Assembly: GCF_040939455.1 (NCBI RefSeq)
Contig: NC_134108.1
Coordinates: forward strand, 3,005,501-3,069,500
From: Microcebus murinus
Taxonomy: Eukaryota > Chordata > Mammalia > Primates > Cheirogaleidae
Direction: 5' to 3'
DNA: 64,000 nucleotides
This document shows positions 33,256-47,102 of this stretch, in pieces. How positions within the stretch are numbered: the first letter of the stretch is position 1; each line of letters opens with the position of its first letter. Under the pieces are notes generated by a model. It searched no databases. It had not been told where the DNA came from and saw only the letters and a program-made list of their open reading frames with translations. Position numbers and translations under genes: made by a program.

Positions 33256-35769
33256 GGCAGGTTTGAGAAGCAGGAAGTTTCTACCGTAGGCAGAATAATG
33301 CCGAGTCCAAGCACACAAACGTGCCAGCGAATTTTCCGCAGATGTGTTCGTGCGGGTGCACGAGCGGTTTATCCAGGTTGCGCAGAGCGGCTCCCGTGTG
33401 GCAGGCTTCCCTGTGCACCCCCAGTGCCGCCTGCCCTGCGGGAAGCTGAGGGGACAGGCAGGGGCTGCTCCGGGGTTCAGGAGAGCCTGAGCCCTTGAAC
33501 ATGTGGCATGGGAGGCTTCCTGGAAGGGCTGGTTTCCCAGCATTCTTGCCTGTGGAGATTTTTCTAAAAGGTGTAAATCCTAATGAGATTAGAGTGCTCC
33601 TTTTTAAATGACTGATATTTAATCCTCAAAATTCTGTATCAGTGGAAAGACTGTGAATCTCATCAATGTACCTTGGCAAATTGTAAATTTCTATATTTTT
33701 GCCTCACTTCGGCTCCTCAGGAGAATACTTACAACTTTATTGTGAAGGGGTGTGTGTGTGTGTGTGTGAAAATTTCCTCTTCAAGTAGCCGATGAGCCAG
33801 CATGTGAGTCTGCTAATATGATAGCCTGTGGGGGGTGAACGTGTGGGATTTGACCCCTGGGTGTATCCTGACCTAAGGACAAGAAGTACGGGATTCTTTT
33901 GATAGTACGCATCACATGTCCTCGGCAAACAAGAATTCACCACGTGAATGCAAATGTCTATCTACAGGCAGAATTACGAATTCGAAATTGGTATGAAAAT
34001 AACGAACAAGAGCTAAGGGACTTCCCAGAGGTCACGGGAACGGCTCCCATTCCGGTAAAGTGTTTACAGAACGATAATGCTTAACTGCTGATACTCGCAG
34101 TCATTTTGAATGTTGTTCTTTGAAACATTGCGTACAGGCAGCTAATGTAATTGTACAGCACGTAATATTTTTTCTGCTAAGAAAATGGAATCTTCTGTTT
34201 CCATCAAACTAAAGCATGATACTCCTACCTCTTTATCTTTTGTTTATAATTTCGCCTTAACAGGTTATTAAAGATATTTCCATTCTTGTATGCACCAAAT
34301 TATACATTGTACCTAAACCAAGGAAAATGATGCGTTTACTGTGGTCCTTAAACATTTTGCTTTGTACAGACCTGTTCACTTATTTGGATGTAAATGAAAC
34401 TGTCCTTTTTAAGAACTTTTCCCAAATATCTGAATAAATTTTATGAAATCATAGGTAAGAAATGCATAGATTTGTCAGAATCTCTTTAGAATAAGTTAAA
34501 AGTGATACAAATATACTCCAATTAAAGCACCCACCGGTTTCTTTGTATAGCATAATTCCGAATCTGCTATATGATATTTGCTTTGGATAGAGGTTTCCTT
34601 AATTTTAAATGCTTACAAACAGGGATCTAAGAATTTTTGCTAGTTTCCTTACCTGCTAACCCATTTAATAGTCTATTTTTAGGCGTCCATTCAGCAACAA
34701 GCAGCATGCTACTGAGTTCCCCCTTCTTCCTGACAGCAGTGAAAATATATGCACGCACACATAAACACACACACACCCCACTTGACTTGCGACATGAGGA
34801 CAAACCTAATCTTTGACATTATGCCTAAGCCAAGACTAAATTGGTGCTGACATTCAGTCTTATAAAAAAGGATAGATAACAACCACTACCTCCACAAATG
34901 AAATGATAAGGACTTATCACTTTGGGGGTATTAACCTTTTCTGATGCCTTTTATATATCCAGTCTCTGTGCTTGGCACATATCCTTAATTCTCTTTTATT
35001 TGGGGATCTTATTTTTGCCTTTTCGTCTCTCAGTCAGAGTGAGTACAAACATTTTTCCAAAGAGGATACTGCCCTGACCAGGGGAAGCCTTTTAGGAATG
35101 CCCTTAGGCGGCCTCTCAGGAATAGCGAATGAATTGCCCGCTCAGTTTTAGTAAAGCCATGCCCGCTTTCCGTCCCATCTCAACTCTCAGTGAAGGCAAA
35201 GGGCTCTGGATTTAACTGACAACTTCGGAGAGCTCTGGTCCAGCCACTTTCCGGGAGGTGAAACAGAGCAGCGCTTGCTACATACAGGCCTGAATCAAGC
35301 CAGGCTGGCAACCTGTGCTCTCGCCTGGACCATGTCCCACTGAACTGGTCACGGGTCTGTTTCGGGGACGATGCACTGAGATTGCGTCCACAGAGAGTTT
35401 GTTATGAGAGACTGACAGCGGGGGGACGTGTTCATTCTCAGGACCGGGAATGCTGCTCTGTTCCTCCAGAGCAAACCATCCGTCCGCTTTCACTCTGTGG
35501 GCCCTGAGTTTTGTAAATTTTCATCTTGACTGTCAGGAAGTTTACAGTCAAGTTTACGGCTTACATGTAGCGCGTGTGTCACTTTTGCGGCGTATGTTTT
35601 GTGTCGTCTCCATTCCCGCTTCTATTTCGTTTCCCTATCTTTAGTTTGCTTTCTTCTTTCATTTCTACAAAGTATGTTACCTTTTGCCTCGTGGCAGTTA
35701 GGGTTAATGCATGCTTGCGGACTTTCTTAGATAGCCTCTGCAAGCAGGCATGGTGAATAATCTTCGTTT
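33256..35769. other. Intronic stretch, nothing but short CA/GT repeats
   Basis: A (GT)n run lies at about 33749-33768 and a (CA)n run at about 34755-34776. No gene or larger repeat recognised. Confidence 0.5.
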
Positions 35770-35895
35770 ATTCATTATTTAATACAGTCCTGAGACAGCG
35801 GAGTGTGGTACCCTTGTTTTCCGTGAGGGGAAACAGGAGTTTCACGGTTCCACAGCTAATGAAGCTAGTTGCGGGGTCGAGGCTCAGCTTTCATT
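35770..35895 (-). mobile_element. MIR SINE fragment, antisense
   Basis: 'gtacccttgttttccgtgag', 'gggaaacaggagtttcacgg' and 'ccacagctaatgaagctagt' resemble the reversed MIR core. Confidence 0.55.
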
Positions 35896-36075
35896 CTCTC
35901 CTGAGAAAGCCCAAGCTCATTCTGCCAGCTACACCATGTTCTTCCTCAGGAAAGCCAGCATGTGCGATATGACCACCTGGGACTCTCCACAACACAAGGG
36001 ACTTCGCTGGACAGGGCCGCAGATACATGCAGACCGCAAGCCTAACAGATCCGGATCTACAAAACTGATACAAGG

Positions 36076-36239
36076 CAGTGGCTCTCAAAGTGCATTGCCT
36101 GAAATTCACTGAAAACACAAATTTCCGGGCACCTCTGCAGACCCGCTGGGACTCTGAGGGTGGGGTGGGGTGATGGGGTGCAGCAGCGGGTGAACCGCCA
36201 TCAGCTGGCTTTGCTGCACTCTTAACTTTGGGAATCACT
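36076..36239 (+). mobile_element. MER5A-type (hAT-Charlie) DNA transposon
   Basis: Begins CAGTGGCTCTCAAAGTG and ends AACTTTGGGAATCACT, which are inverted repeats of each other. Length (164 bp) and termini fit MER5A. Confidence 0.8.
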
Positions 36240-36450
36240 CAGAAAATCACTTAATTCAGAAAAATAGTTTTGGTTTGCTGATAGGATTTTCTTAAATAGC
36301 GGACGCTTTGAGTTTATTTATAATGCATTTGAATTTAATTTATAAGGATCCAGTTTGTATTTATGGCTTCAGAAAAGATATCTTTTGTGGGAAAAGAGGA
36401 ATTTAAAAAAAATAGAAGTGATCGAAACTATTTCTGTTCTCTAATATTTC

Positions 36451-36664
36451 TCTAGATGATTGTTCCCAGTTTCCTTTGAAAGACGTACATGCTAGGATTT
36501 TAAATGTTTATTTGCTGTTCGATTTCATTTCTTGTTTTAATTATCCCATGTTTTCTCTCTCTTCCGAGGGGATTTTTCCGGTTTTTTTTCTAGCCCATAA
36601 TTTCTATAAGTATAAGGAAAAGTTAACTTGTAGGTAAAGATTTTATAATATCTTTACTAGAGAT
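36451..36664 (+). repeat. Copy 1 of a local direct duplication
   Basis: 214 bp that match 38371-38573 in the same orientation at roughly 80% identity by eye. Shared blocks include TCTAGATGA, TAAATGTTTATTTGCTGTT, TTTTCTCTCTCTTCC and ACTTGTAGGTAAAGATTTTA. I do not recognise it as a known interspersed repeat. Confidence 0.85.
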
Positions 36665-38370
36665 AAGAAATAGATTTGATTTGACAGCACCTGCCATCAC
36701 TGAGCGCTCTGTGTCATCCCCTCCCACGAGGGCAGGCAGCCCTTCTGTGCTCCTGAGGCAGCTGCACTCCCCTCTGAAGCCTGGGGAGGCCACTTCTGAG
36801 CTACATGCAGGGACATTAACTTTGTGGGGTGTGCCCACTTGCGGCCTCTTACTACTAATGCCTACATCTCTCCCTGATGCGTTGAGGCTTCAAAACTGTG
36901 ACGTCCATAGAGTGGCTTTGTTACTTACGATGTAGAGACGTGAGCCTCCATCTCACAAATGTGTAAACCAGAGGCGTTTGCTTTGTTCTGCCATGTTAAA
37001 GCCGGACCAAGATCGGGAGCTGCGTTTTTCTCTGCACAGTGACTTTCTTTGTTCTCAGAGGTGAGCATGGTATGCTCTTTGCGGGGGTCATGACGCTGTC
37101 TCTTTGAGCATATCAATGTATTGAAAAACACGCAGGCGGCGGTGATGCTTTAACCATCCCGCTTCAGACGGGGGCGTGCCGTGCCGCGTGGGCCAGCGCC
37201 GGGAGCCCGCCTGGCCGAGTGGGAGTGCTCGTGGGTGCACAGCACTAAGAGGCAGAATGGATCTTGCAGAGAGAGATGTCGACAGGAGCGTCCGGTAGCT
37301 GGTGTTCCGTAAGCCCGTAAGGTCTCTTTCTGTTGAGAGTTTATGTGCCCCAAAGAACTCTCATTCCCATCTTTGCGATGAAAGTTGCTGGGCTCGGCCA
37401 GTCTGCTGTGGTCTGGCTTCTCCATGGCCACTTAACCCCAAAGGGCTGCGTAGTTTGGCAGAAAGTCTCCAACCAAGGGTTACCAAGATATGGGGACCAA
37501 AGGCACAGTAAGCTCATCTCTTTTCTTGTTCTTAATTAGAAATCCCGAGATTATTTTGAACTATGGTGATTGTGATGAGCCCTCTTCTCCCAGCTTCTAG
37601 TTGACCGGTGAGATTCGGAGCACGGGCCTGTTTTCCCGAGCCGTCTCTTTCTCGAGACCACGCTGACGGTCCCCTGCGGGGTAAGATGCTGGTTAAAATC
37701 GCAGTGTAAGGAAACTTCCGGGTGGAGAGAGAGGAGGCCCCGCTATCCTTTGTCCTCAGGGGCACCCGTGTAGCTATTACTTGACATGTGCTGTCATGGT
37801 CTCGTGCCTGAGCTTTCTCACGAGCCTGAAACCCAAACTAGAATTTCACTTCCTATGATTCAAGACCAACATAGCTTCCATGAGGGTGTCGTTCATCCCC
37901 AGTCCTCTGTAATCTCAGACTCTTGGTATCTTTTTGAAAAAAATGTCAGGTATATTCCTACCACCTTGAGCATTAGGTACTCTCTTTTGGCAGTTGTTGC
38001 TTATATTCCATTTCTACATGTCTAAAGGTATTTCTGTTAAACTTAAGTTTTGGATGAGATCTAATATCTGATAGACTGTGTAGCAACTTATATACACCAC
38101 TTGTTTCTCTACTCTGTACGCTTGGCAATTACTAACAGTGCTGATTTATTTGTATAATGTTATTGTTTATCCACAGTTCAGCAACAGTAAATTTCATCAT
38201 GAAATAAAAAGTATGGAAATTATTTAACTGAAATAATGGCATATTGTAATTTTAATAAATCTGTAGTGATGTAGATAATGCAGCATTTTGTTTTTAGAGG
38301 GAAATCATTGATGACAGTTAGTTTAGTCCAAATGCTAAAGAGATGGATATTTTTCTATGCCCCTCCCTCC
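36665..38370. other. Spacer between duplicated segments, nothing recognised
   Basis: No coding frame, RNA gene or clear repeat. Confidence 0.5.
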
Positions 38371-38573
38371 TCTAGATGACCTTTCTGTTTCCTTTGAACA
38401 CATAAATGCTGTGTTTTTAAATGTTTATTTGCTGTTTGATTTCATTTCTTTTCTTAATTATTCAATCTTTTCTCTCTCTTCCAAGGGGAGTTTTCAGTTG
38501 TTTTCTAGCCCGTAATTTCTATAAAGAAAAGCTAACTTGTAGGTAAAGATTTTATACTATGTTTATTAGAGAT
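38371..38573 (+). repeat. Copy 2 of a local direct duplication
   Basis: 203 bp matching 36451-36664, with small indels and no recognisable similarity just after the shared AGAGAT at the right end. Copies start 1,920 bp apart. Confidence 0.85.
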
Positions 38574-38698
38574 CCCACCTCTGTGCTTAACCTCTCCCAG
38601 GATGTTAAGGATGATGTGTACATTAAGTTGGACATAGCAACTTTCATCATTTTTCTTTTTAAAAAAGTTTATTTTGAAAATTATGCATATAACAATAC

Positions 38699-38908
38699 TC
38701 AGGAGTTTGAGACCAGCCTGAGCAAGAGCGAGACCCTGTCTCTACTCTAAATAGAAAAATCAGTTGGGTGTAGTGGTGAGTACCTGTAGTCCCAGCTACT
38801 TGGGAGGCTGAGGCAGGAGGAGGCTGAGGTTGCAGTGAGCTAGGCTGATATCACTGTACTCTAGCTGGGGTGACAGAGTGAGACTCTGTCTCAAAAAAAA
38901 AAAAAATT
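38699..38908 (+). mobile_element. 5'-truncated Alu
   Basis: Starts within the left arm at 'caggagtttgagaccagcct', then 'gagcaagagcgagaccctgt', a deleted right arm with 'ttgcagtgagctaggctgat', and an A-run at 38894-38907. Strepsirrhine type. Confidence 0.92.
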
Positions 38909-40877
38909 AGTAGATATGTCATTTGCAATTGTCATCAGTCCTGTTGTTTAAAGATTATGGATTGAATCATAGACCAAACTGATAATCTTAATAATAAATG
39001 AAATTGAATAAGATTAGTCCATTTTTAAAAAATTGTCATGGAGATCGACATATAAAATGCCAAATGGCTGAGTTGAAATTAGACCTTTCTTTATTGTATC
39101 AAAAGAAAATAGTTAGCTGGTCTCTCATACACAACTGCAGAGGAAAACAATAATCCCAATTATTTTTGTTACCTGACATTTAGTTATTAAAATAACACGT
39201 GCTGCCCTGGGCTGATTTGCCGGAGAGCCAGACAGAGCTCTGGATTTGGAAGGAGTGGGCCTTCCTGCCAGCTGACCCTGGTCTCGGCACGATTTCTGTG
39301 TTCTTCACCTTTTCTGCTCACAAGGCTCTAAGTTGAAAGGTCTGAGACCCTTGATGTCTCTCTGGGTGCCACCATCATGCTTTTTGGGAGATTACCACAC
39401 CTTCCCCATCTATCTCCAAGCAACAGAGATACCAAGTAGGCGCATCTCCAAGAACTTAAAGGACAAACGTTTTTCTTTTCCAAATATGCTCCGTGTCTGG
39501 CCAGTGTAAGTCTTGGTGGCCAGAATCGATGGTAAATGTATAATGCAGAGAAAGTCCGAGGCACCCCTCGTCCCCAGCCCAGAGACAAGTTTATACAATT
39601 TGTTCAAGTCCATATATTTTAAATTGTGTGGAATTACTACAACCCATTTTCCACATAATTACCATCTTTAAGTACATTCAGATCAATGTAGACATAGCCA
39701 TGCTTGGACTCTGCTTTTGCACTGAAGTTAAGAAGCTTTCAGGGAGTTTGAGTGCTGGTGCCTCAGTGTTTCCACACGTGATTTTTCCTCATTCTGGATG
39801 AGATTCATGCATTTACTGTGATGCTTAATTGAAGCCACGATGAAAGTAGTACAGTGAAAATAATTTAATATGATATCAGTTTATTCTTGTTAGTTTTTAA
39901 TCGAAAGCAATTGCTACTCCTCAGCTGATTAAAATTCTCTAGTGGGCTTTAATTAAAAAAACAAAAACTCATAACTCGAACTAGGCTAATTGAAAATAGT
40001 TGTTAATACACCTTCATGCTTTACTTAGACAGTTTCTAAATGAATTTATATCTAATTAAGAAAACAAAAAGTGTACATTCAAAAATGTCATTCGAATGAC
40101 TCGTTTTCTGCACCCGTCAAAATGCAGCATGATGGTATTTGAAGGATGCAGGTTAGGGGAAACCTTTCTATGGAACCTTGGCTAGGTGCTGTTAAAGTCA
40201 TAATCTCACTACTGGCGCACAATTTTCTGAAATTCCCGTTTCCTAATTCTCTTTCCACCTTGGTATCTAAGAAGAAAAAAGAATATAAGTTATGGATGTG
40301 AGTTGACTTGGTCCTGTGCCTCTGAGCCTACTGCTGCTAAACCCTAGCTACACGTGCCTCCTCACACGCGGTGCAGCCGGACTCCCCCAACTCTCAGGAA
40401 CTCTACAAAAGTCTTTTCAACTCTCAGTCATCACATCCTCCCACACTGTCTACCCACTTGCATATCAAAACCTGAAATAGTGTAAAGTCATTTATCTCTG
40501 TATTTAAAAAACACCAAAAAAAAAAAAAATCATGATATTAGGGATTCTGTGGGCTTCTCTGCTGCCCTCGGTTCATGAAATGGTCTTCTCAATATCTAGG
40601 TTTTTTTTGATCCAGCACTTTTGAATATTCAGAGCATTATAATTCTTTTTACTATGAGAGAAGACACTAGCAAAATCTTAATTATCTATATTTCTGGAGG
40701 TTTAGGTCAGCTTAGTAGATTAATGAATTAAACCTGAAGTGCCACCCTTTAAAAAATGAACCAGTTTGGGTGGAAATCTTTAAAACTTTGTTAAAAATTA
40801 TGTGTGGCTCTCTGACTTCCAAATCTGTGCAAGTTAATGTCACTTGATCTGTCTTGATAGACATGACAGACACCAGT
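38909..40877. other. Intronic stretch, nothing recognised
   Basis: AT-rich; no coding frame, RNA gene or familiar repeat. Confidence 0.5.
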
Positions 40878-41075
40878 GCGTGTTCCCACTGCCTTAGGCA
40901 CTGTGCTAAACATTTTGCCTGGGTTATTTTACTCAAGCCTCAGTGCATCCCTGTGAGGTGATAATAACTATTATCTCCACTGAATAGTTAAGGGAAATGC
41001 AAGTGAGAGAAATGAGGTCGCTTGGCCTGTGAGCACACAGAGATTCAAAGCCAGGCAGGCGGGTCCTAGGGTGGT
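40878..41075 (-). mobile_element. MIR SINE, antisense
   Basis: 'aggcactgtgctaaacattt', 'atccctgtgaggtgataata' and 'ctattatctccactgaatag' match reversed MIR over nearly its full length. Confidence 0.8.
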
Positions 41076-44000
41076 GTAATACGCTATTCTCTTAGTTTCT
41101 GGTGGTTTAAGTTCATGACAACTCCACACTCGTGTCTTAAATTCTGACAGTTGAAGAGTGTTACACTTCACAGCCACTTCCTTTCATCACGCTGACATAT
41201 CTTGGCATTAGTTTATGTTCCAGGTAAGCAGGGTGTGAAGCAAGAGTACATGGCTTTATTGCCTGGTGACAGGCAGAGAGGCTTCTCGGACTGCATTCGG
41301 ATCGCGTCTTGGTTCCCAGTGTTGCTCCCATATTTACAGTTGCCTACTGCAGAGTTCTAGGAGGAGAAGATGCACTATACAATCAAGATATTTAGTGATC
41401 TCCCATTTAACTCCTTAAAGTATCGACAGGTCTACGGCCAGGAAACTAACGTGAAGTTCACTGCAGTTTGTAGGCTGAGTCCTTCTGTGTGGTGTTTGGT
41501 CGTCAGGCCTGTCAGGAGCTGGAGCTGCCCCTCTTCCCCCACCAGGCAGGGGCTGGGATGCGGCAGAGTCCACAGAGCTCGGTCTCTGTCCTGGTGCTTG
41601 ATACGGCGACGTGGAATGACATCTTCTGTCATGGTTTTTGTGATATTCCTGGACAGCTTTTGGACATTTAGGCCCATGTAGCATCCTCCTCCTCTTTATT
41701 TAGTTCCCATTTTCTTTGTGAGAATTGATAATAGGACATGATGATTGCTTAACAGTATGCTCGAGGGAAAACTGTGTAAAAACAAAATATAAACAAAAGA
41801 TATCATTAAGATTATATACATTTTTTACAACATCAGATTATTTTACTTTGTGAGGCCTTCAACAGTTAACATTGCATGTCTATTTAAAAAATACATATGA
41901 AAACAATATAACGTCCTTATTATTTGCATTTTAAATAATGCCCCAAGTAAAACTTCTGTTTGTACTTAAGGCATCTGTATAGTTTTTAGAACCAATGGAA
42001 GTTAACCGGAGGACTCCAATCCTGCCTGTCAGAGAAGACAGACAGAGAGACATGAAAGAGGTCAGTTCCATATAATTTTCTCTTGTCTCCCAATCTGTTG
42101 CTTTTCCAGAGGCAGTTTGGGTCACTATTTGAAGTGCTGCTTGTCTCTAACTTTCTGGACCTTTCGTCTAAATGTAGCCTGTTGGTCAAGAAGGACTCAG
42201 AAGGGCCATGGGGCACATCCCTGACCCTGTGTGTGGGCCTCTTCTAGAACAGTCCCCCAGCCCACCCCCAGCTCCACCTGGCCCTCCCTCCTGCTTCTGG
42301 CCACTGCAGTGGTGATAGCATGAGCGGCACCAGAGCAGGAAATTTAACCTGCAGGCTAAATTTTTGTTACACTAACACAGAGTTTAAAAGTTCCAATGAC
42401 TAGCCAATTATATTGGACCAGGTGGTTTTCTTATGTTCTGGTTTTTACCAGTGTAGCCAATATGCATTTAAACAACACACGTAAAATGCACACTATACAT
42501 CTATAGTTTAATGAATTATATTTGCTGTCAGAGAAACAATGTCACTATATTTTTCTCTGTTTATTTTATTGATTAGCTTTTCTAGCATTTAATACATGTC
42601 ATTTGTTTTGGGGAAAAGCAGCCTGTTGATTTCTGTGTGATTGTTTCACTGTCGATCGATACTTGACTTCACTACTGAGAACTGCTTGAATGAATGTGGG
42701 CCCTGAAGGCGGGAGGCCAGTTGGGTTTGTCCTGCCCTTGCCATTGACTTCGTGTGTGATGGCCTTTTTCTTTGCTCGGTCCCAGTGCCTTCGTCACATG
42801 GGTGCTGACGGGACTGAGCACCTGGCACTTTCCCAGTGTTAGCACTGCAGGGCCCCGAGTCCTGGGCCAGCGAGGATAGTTGTTCGCCCTAGCACCAGTC
42901 TTTCCCGCCAGCACACCACCACAGGGTCCCCACTGCTACCCCTTCCCCACTTTTTGATGGCTCAGCAGACTTAAAGGTTTAAATCATTCCCATTGCATTG
43001 AAGGGTGTGGCACTGCGGTGCAGTAGTAGTTGTGATTCCTGAAGCCGTCCCTCTCCTTAAGTTTATGCATTGCTTCCTTGGGTTGTTGGCCTTTGCAAGG
43101 GGCCCTTGCCTAATGGGGTCAGGTGATAGGAAGATATTCTTCCTCTGTCAAGGATGGAATGGGCTCTTAGGCTTGCTGTACTTACTGCCCCTGGCATCTG
43201 TTTAAGGATGGTAGAGGTAGCACCGTGCATTTGAGGAAATGTCAGTCTTTCCTTTTGCCTTTTTGAGTATCTCCAGTTAAGATATATTTTCTTGGAGTTA
43301 TGCCCATGGTTTTGATTTTGGGCCCCTAATACAGAAATAGCATTGACTCACTCTGCATACATTCCAGAGTAGTCTGCCAGTGTAATTAAAATATATGTTA
43401 CTTCAATAAAATACAGTGAAAAAATTCTCTGTTCTCAAAGTTTTGTGTAGAGTTTTAAGTGTTTTGTGAAACTCCACTGGTGTATAACATCCCATGTGCC
43501 TTTCTCTTTGTTGATTAGAAATCAGCTCTATTTTCCTTTAACTGAGTAGGAAACTCTAGTGCATTTTAAGTTGTTGGACTTGGGAGAAACTGATTGTAAT
43601 CAGATGTCTGTTAACAAAATAATTCACGTGTGCTGGAAGAAAGCTAGTCTTTGAAATTCGGCAGCTGTATAATAACTTGCTAGTAGGATATTAATTTGGC
43701 ATCCAAGCCAAGGGCATTAGCCATGATATTGGCTTCTCCACATGTGCTACCTGTATATTGTTATAATGAATCTGGTTAACACAAAGAGACCATAGAAAAG
43801 TTCACAAAGGATCTGCCCTTCTTTAGGCTGTGTGCTTAAAGAAAATGTTTTTCTTAAGGAGTGACAGCTACTTGGGGAAAAAAGTGGAATTAAAAAAAAA
43901 TGTTTTATTACTGCCTGCCAAAGGAGCAGCCACTTCATGAGGTCATGCAATGGCTGCTGAAGATTTCTCCGCACGATCTCTCGCTGTTCCTCACTAGATA

Positions 44001-45214
44001 GGGTCAGGACAAATTCACCCCCTCTGGGATAAAGTGAGCACTTACTTTCTGAATAATTTTATAACTTGGTTCTTGAAAGGATTCTGAGTAAGGACAGTAG
44101 ATAAGCTGTCAGCTACTGCTTACATTTAGTTCTGTGAACTTATGTCCTTTGTCATGTGGACATGGCCAAACAGGGACTAACACACATCTGACCTGGAAAA
44201 TGCCTTTTGTGAGGTTAGAAAGAAAAACGGGGAAATTAGGTTGTAACAACTTACTAGGAAGTTAGTATTTCCAAACTGCAAATCAGGCACAGAACCGAAG
44301 GAAGAAAATTCAAGGCGGTAGGTAAAAATCAGGGTTTTAAGATATCTAATGTGAATCAATAAAAATAGATTTTGTTTATTTCCCTCCGTTTTGGTCTCCA
44401 GGGTGTGGATTCATGCATTCCCCTGCAATGCTGCAAACCTAACAAGAACATGAGGTTAGGTCATAGGAACCAGAAAATGAAAGTGACCACAGACGGGAAA
44501 CGGTGTGAGCTCACAGTGGATAGCCAGTGAGGGGCTGAGCGAAAACAGCAGAAATGTGAAAAGACATTTGAATTTTAGTAAAATAAACTGAGTAACAACA
44601 GTAAAATTAATATGAATCTAAACTGACCAAATAAATCTTATTATGCATAAAACATTACTTTGCAAAAAGGAGTTTTAAAATAAAACTTCTCTTAAATATT
44701 TTGACATTCTGTCATTTTTTTAAAGGCCTTCAGACTCACAAATTTAATGATTGAAATGCCCTTCTTTGAAAAAAACAAAGTGATTATATCCCATGTCTTT
44801 TATCATAAACTGATAATCTTTGCCTTTTGCTTCTGTTCGTCACACATGGAAAAAATCCAGACTGATTTTCATTACTTTAGAACATTCAATAGAGTTTGTT
44901 GAGAGTGTCTAGATAAATGTGCTTTTAGAAAATGACAGATTTAAAATGATAGGTTTCACCTAATTGTTATGACTTAATTGGTCGCCACATCAAATGTGAT
45001 TTATTTTATCTGAAAATAAGCAATGGAATTGAGCTATTTATATGTATTTCTGTAAGTTCTGTCCAATGAGTTTAACACTTTGCTTAGATTCTTATTTTAT
45101 CCCATTCTTTACAGTGAACAACTCCTGCACTCAGTTTTTCGTACCTGTCTTTGGTCGGGAAAGTCACTGAGCCTGTCTAGGGATTTTTAAATATTTTCTC
45201 CATTTCATGTGATT
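41076..45214. other. Intronic stretch, nothing recognised
   Basis: About 4.1 kb without a gene or a repeat I can name; this may be mostly single-copy DNA. Confidence 0.5.
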
Positions 45215-45800
45215 TACTCAGCCATTCATGTATTTAATGAATGCCAGCTATGTGCCAAGAACCCTCCTAGAGGCTGGAATTACAACAGTGAACAAAATAA
45301 AAATAGTCCCTGTTACCTGGAGAATATAAGAACACCTAATCCAGGCTCAGTATGTTGGGGAAAAACTGTGCTTGAATTAGTTATGTCAAAGCGAGGCTTA
45401 AATGAGAAGTTAGAGCTAACCGGGTCGGGACGGGGTGGGGTTGCAGGGGCCGGGCCTGCAAGAGGGAGGCAGCAGCCGGGAGGCCAGGTGGGAGTCGCAG
45501 CAGAGCATGTCCGCGAGCTGAGCGAGGCCCTGGGCTCGCAGCGGCAGGCACTACCTGCTGCTGATGGTTACATGTGGCAGAAGCCGGAGCCTGGCCAGGA
45601 TCCTAGGATGGCCTCCAGGGTGAGGCATAGGCAGGATGGGGACGAGATGCTATTCCATGAGAAGTGGAACAGAGGAGGGGGGCCGGCTTGGGGACAGAGA
45701 CGTTAACTTCAGTTTTGGGCCAGTTGACTTTGAAGTACTTGTTGGACCTATGAGAGGTAATGGGTTGGTATTTGTAGTTACCAGAGGGGTCTGAAGCTGA
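45215..45800 (-). mobile_element. L2 LINE 3' region, antisense
   Basis: 'atgccagctatgtgccaaga' and 'attacaacagtgaacaaaat' begin a reversed L2. 'ttcagttttgggccagttga' near 45710 fits its upstream part. A GC-rich section (45420-45690) in the middle is poorly matched. Confidence 0.65.
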
Positions 45801-46012
45801 AGAGAGAGAAACAAGGGTGCAGTAGAGTTATTTATTAAATACTACTCTGCTTTTAACTTTTATATTGCTATTCTAAGGAGGAACTCAGTGCTGCACATCG
45901 ACAGTCACTACGATAATTTCACACTTAGTTTTGAAGAATAATGTTTTAGAACCTCTGCAATTCTCTGGCTTCCTCAGTGTCCACAGGTAGTCAATTTATT
46001 GACTGTAATCAA

Positions 46013-46022
46013 GTATTTGGTT

Positions 46023-46053
<31 letters not shown>

Positions 46054-46381
46054 GAGACAGAGTCTCGCTTTGTTGCCCAGGCTAGAGTGAGTGCCGTGGC
46101 GTCCTAGCTCACAGCAACCTCAAACTCCTGGGCTCAAGTGATCCTTCTGCCTCAGCCTCCCGGGTAGCTGGGACTACAGGCATGCGCCACCATGCCCGGC
46201 TAATTTTTTATATATATATCAGTTGGCCAATTAATTTCTTTCTATTTATAGTAGAGACGGGGTCTCGCTCTTGCTCAGGCTGGTTTTGAACTCCTGACCT
46301 TGAGCAATCCGCCCGTCTCGGCCTCCCAAGAGCTAGGATTACAGGCGTGAGCCACAGCGCCCGGCCTGTATTTGGTTTCTT
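46013..46381 (-). mobile_element. Young strepsirrhine Alu with target duplication, antisense
   Basis: A full dimeric Alu body (46027-46367) with a T-run of about 27 lies between two perfect copies of GTATTTGGTTTCTT (46013-46026 and 46368-46381). The linker reads 'ttggccaattaatttctttc'. The intact target duplication and long tail suggest a fairly recent insertion. Confidence 0.97.
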
Positions 46382-47102
46382 GAGTACTGGATTATGGAGA
46401 GTGATCCATGAAACAAATCTGAGCCCATGCAAAAAATGTACAGCATTACTCTTCAAAAGGCAGTTTTTTTGTTGGGAAACTAGCATTACTGTTTGTTTGA
46501 TCACATGTGCCTATACAAAGGACAATTGGTAACTATAAAAGAGAAACTATCTTGTAAATAAAGAGAACATATCTTTTTCTGTTTGAGTTTTTAATATTTT
46601 ATATGTCAAATTTGAATGTATTTCATCTTTAAACATAGTTTCCAATTGCAAATAAAGGACTATTTGTTGTTGTTCTCATATTATTTACAAATAACATGTT
46701 ATAATTTATGCCCTATTAGTTAAAATGTTAACATTTTGGTTTTTGTGTGTGAATGCCTAGATATGTTTATACTTATTCAGGAAAGAAATGTGGCAAGGTG
46801 AGGATCTTTTGTTGGAAGCAAAGATATTTTGTGAGCTATTTTGGTATTGTTTCTTGTAGAATATAATTCAAGTTGCATTAATCTCTGTATGGGAGAAAAA
46901 ATACATGTTTATTTCTCACATCATTTTCTAAGGTGAACGCTGTGTTAAGAGTGTATCTGAGTAAGGAGCAGAGGGTACCTGGTGTTTGCTTGCAGGTTGT
47001 TGGGTGGGGGAAGGGAATGAAAGAAAGGATCCTCCCTTAGGGCTGCCCTAGTTCGGAGTAATAGGACAATAACAGATGTTTACTATCAAAAAACTACTTT
47101 CA
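46382..47102. other. Intronic stretch between two Alus, nothing recognised
   Basis: AT-rich; no coding frame or clear repeat. Confidence 0.5.
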
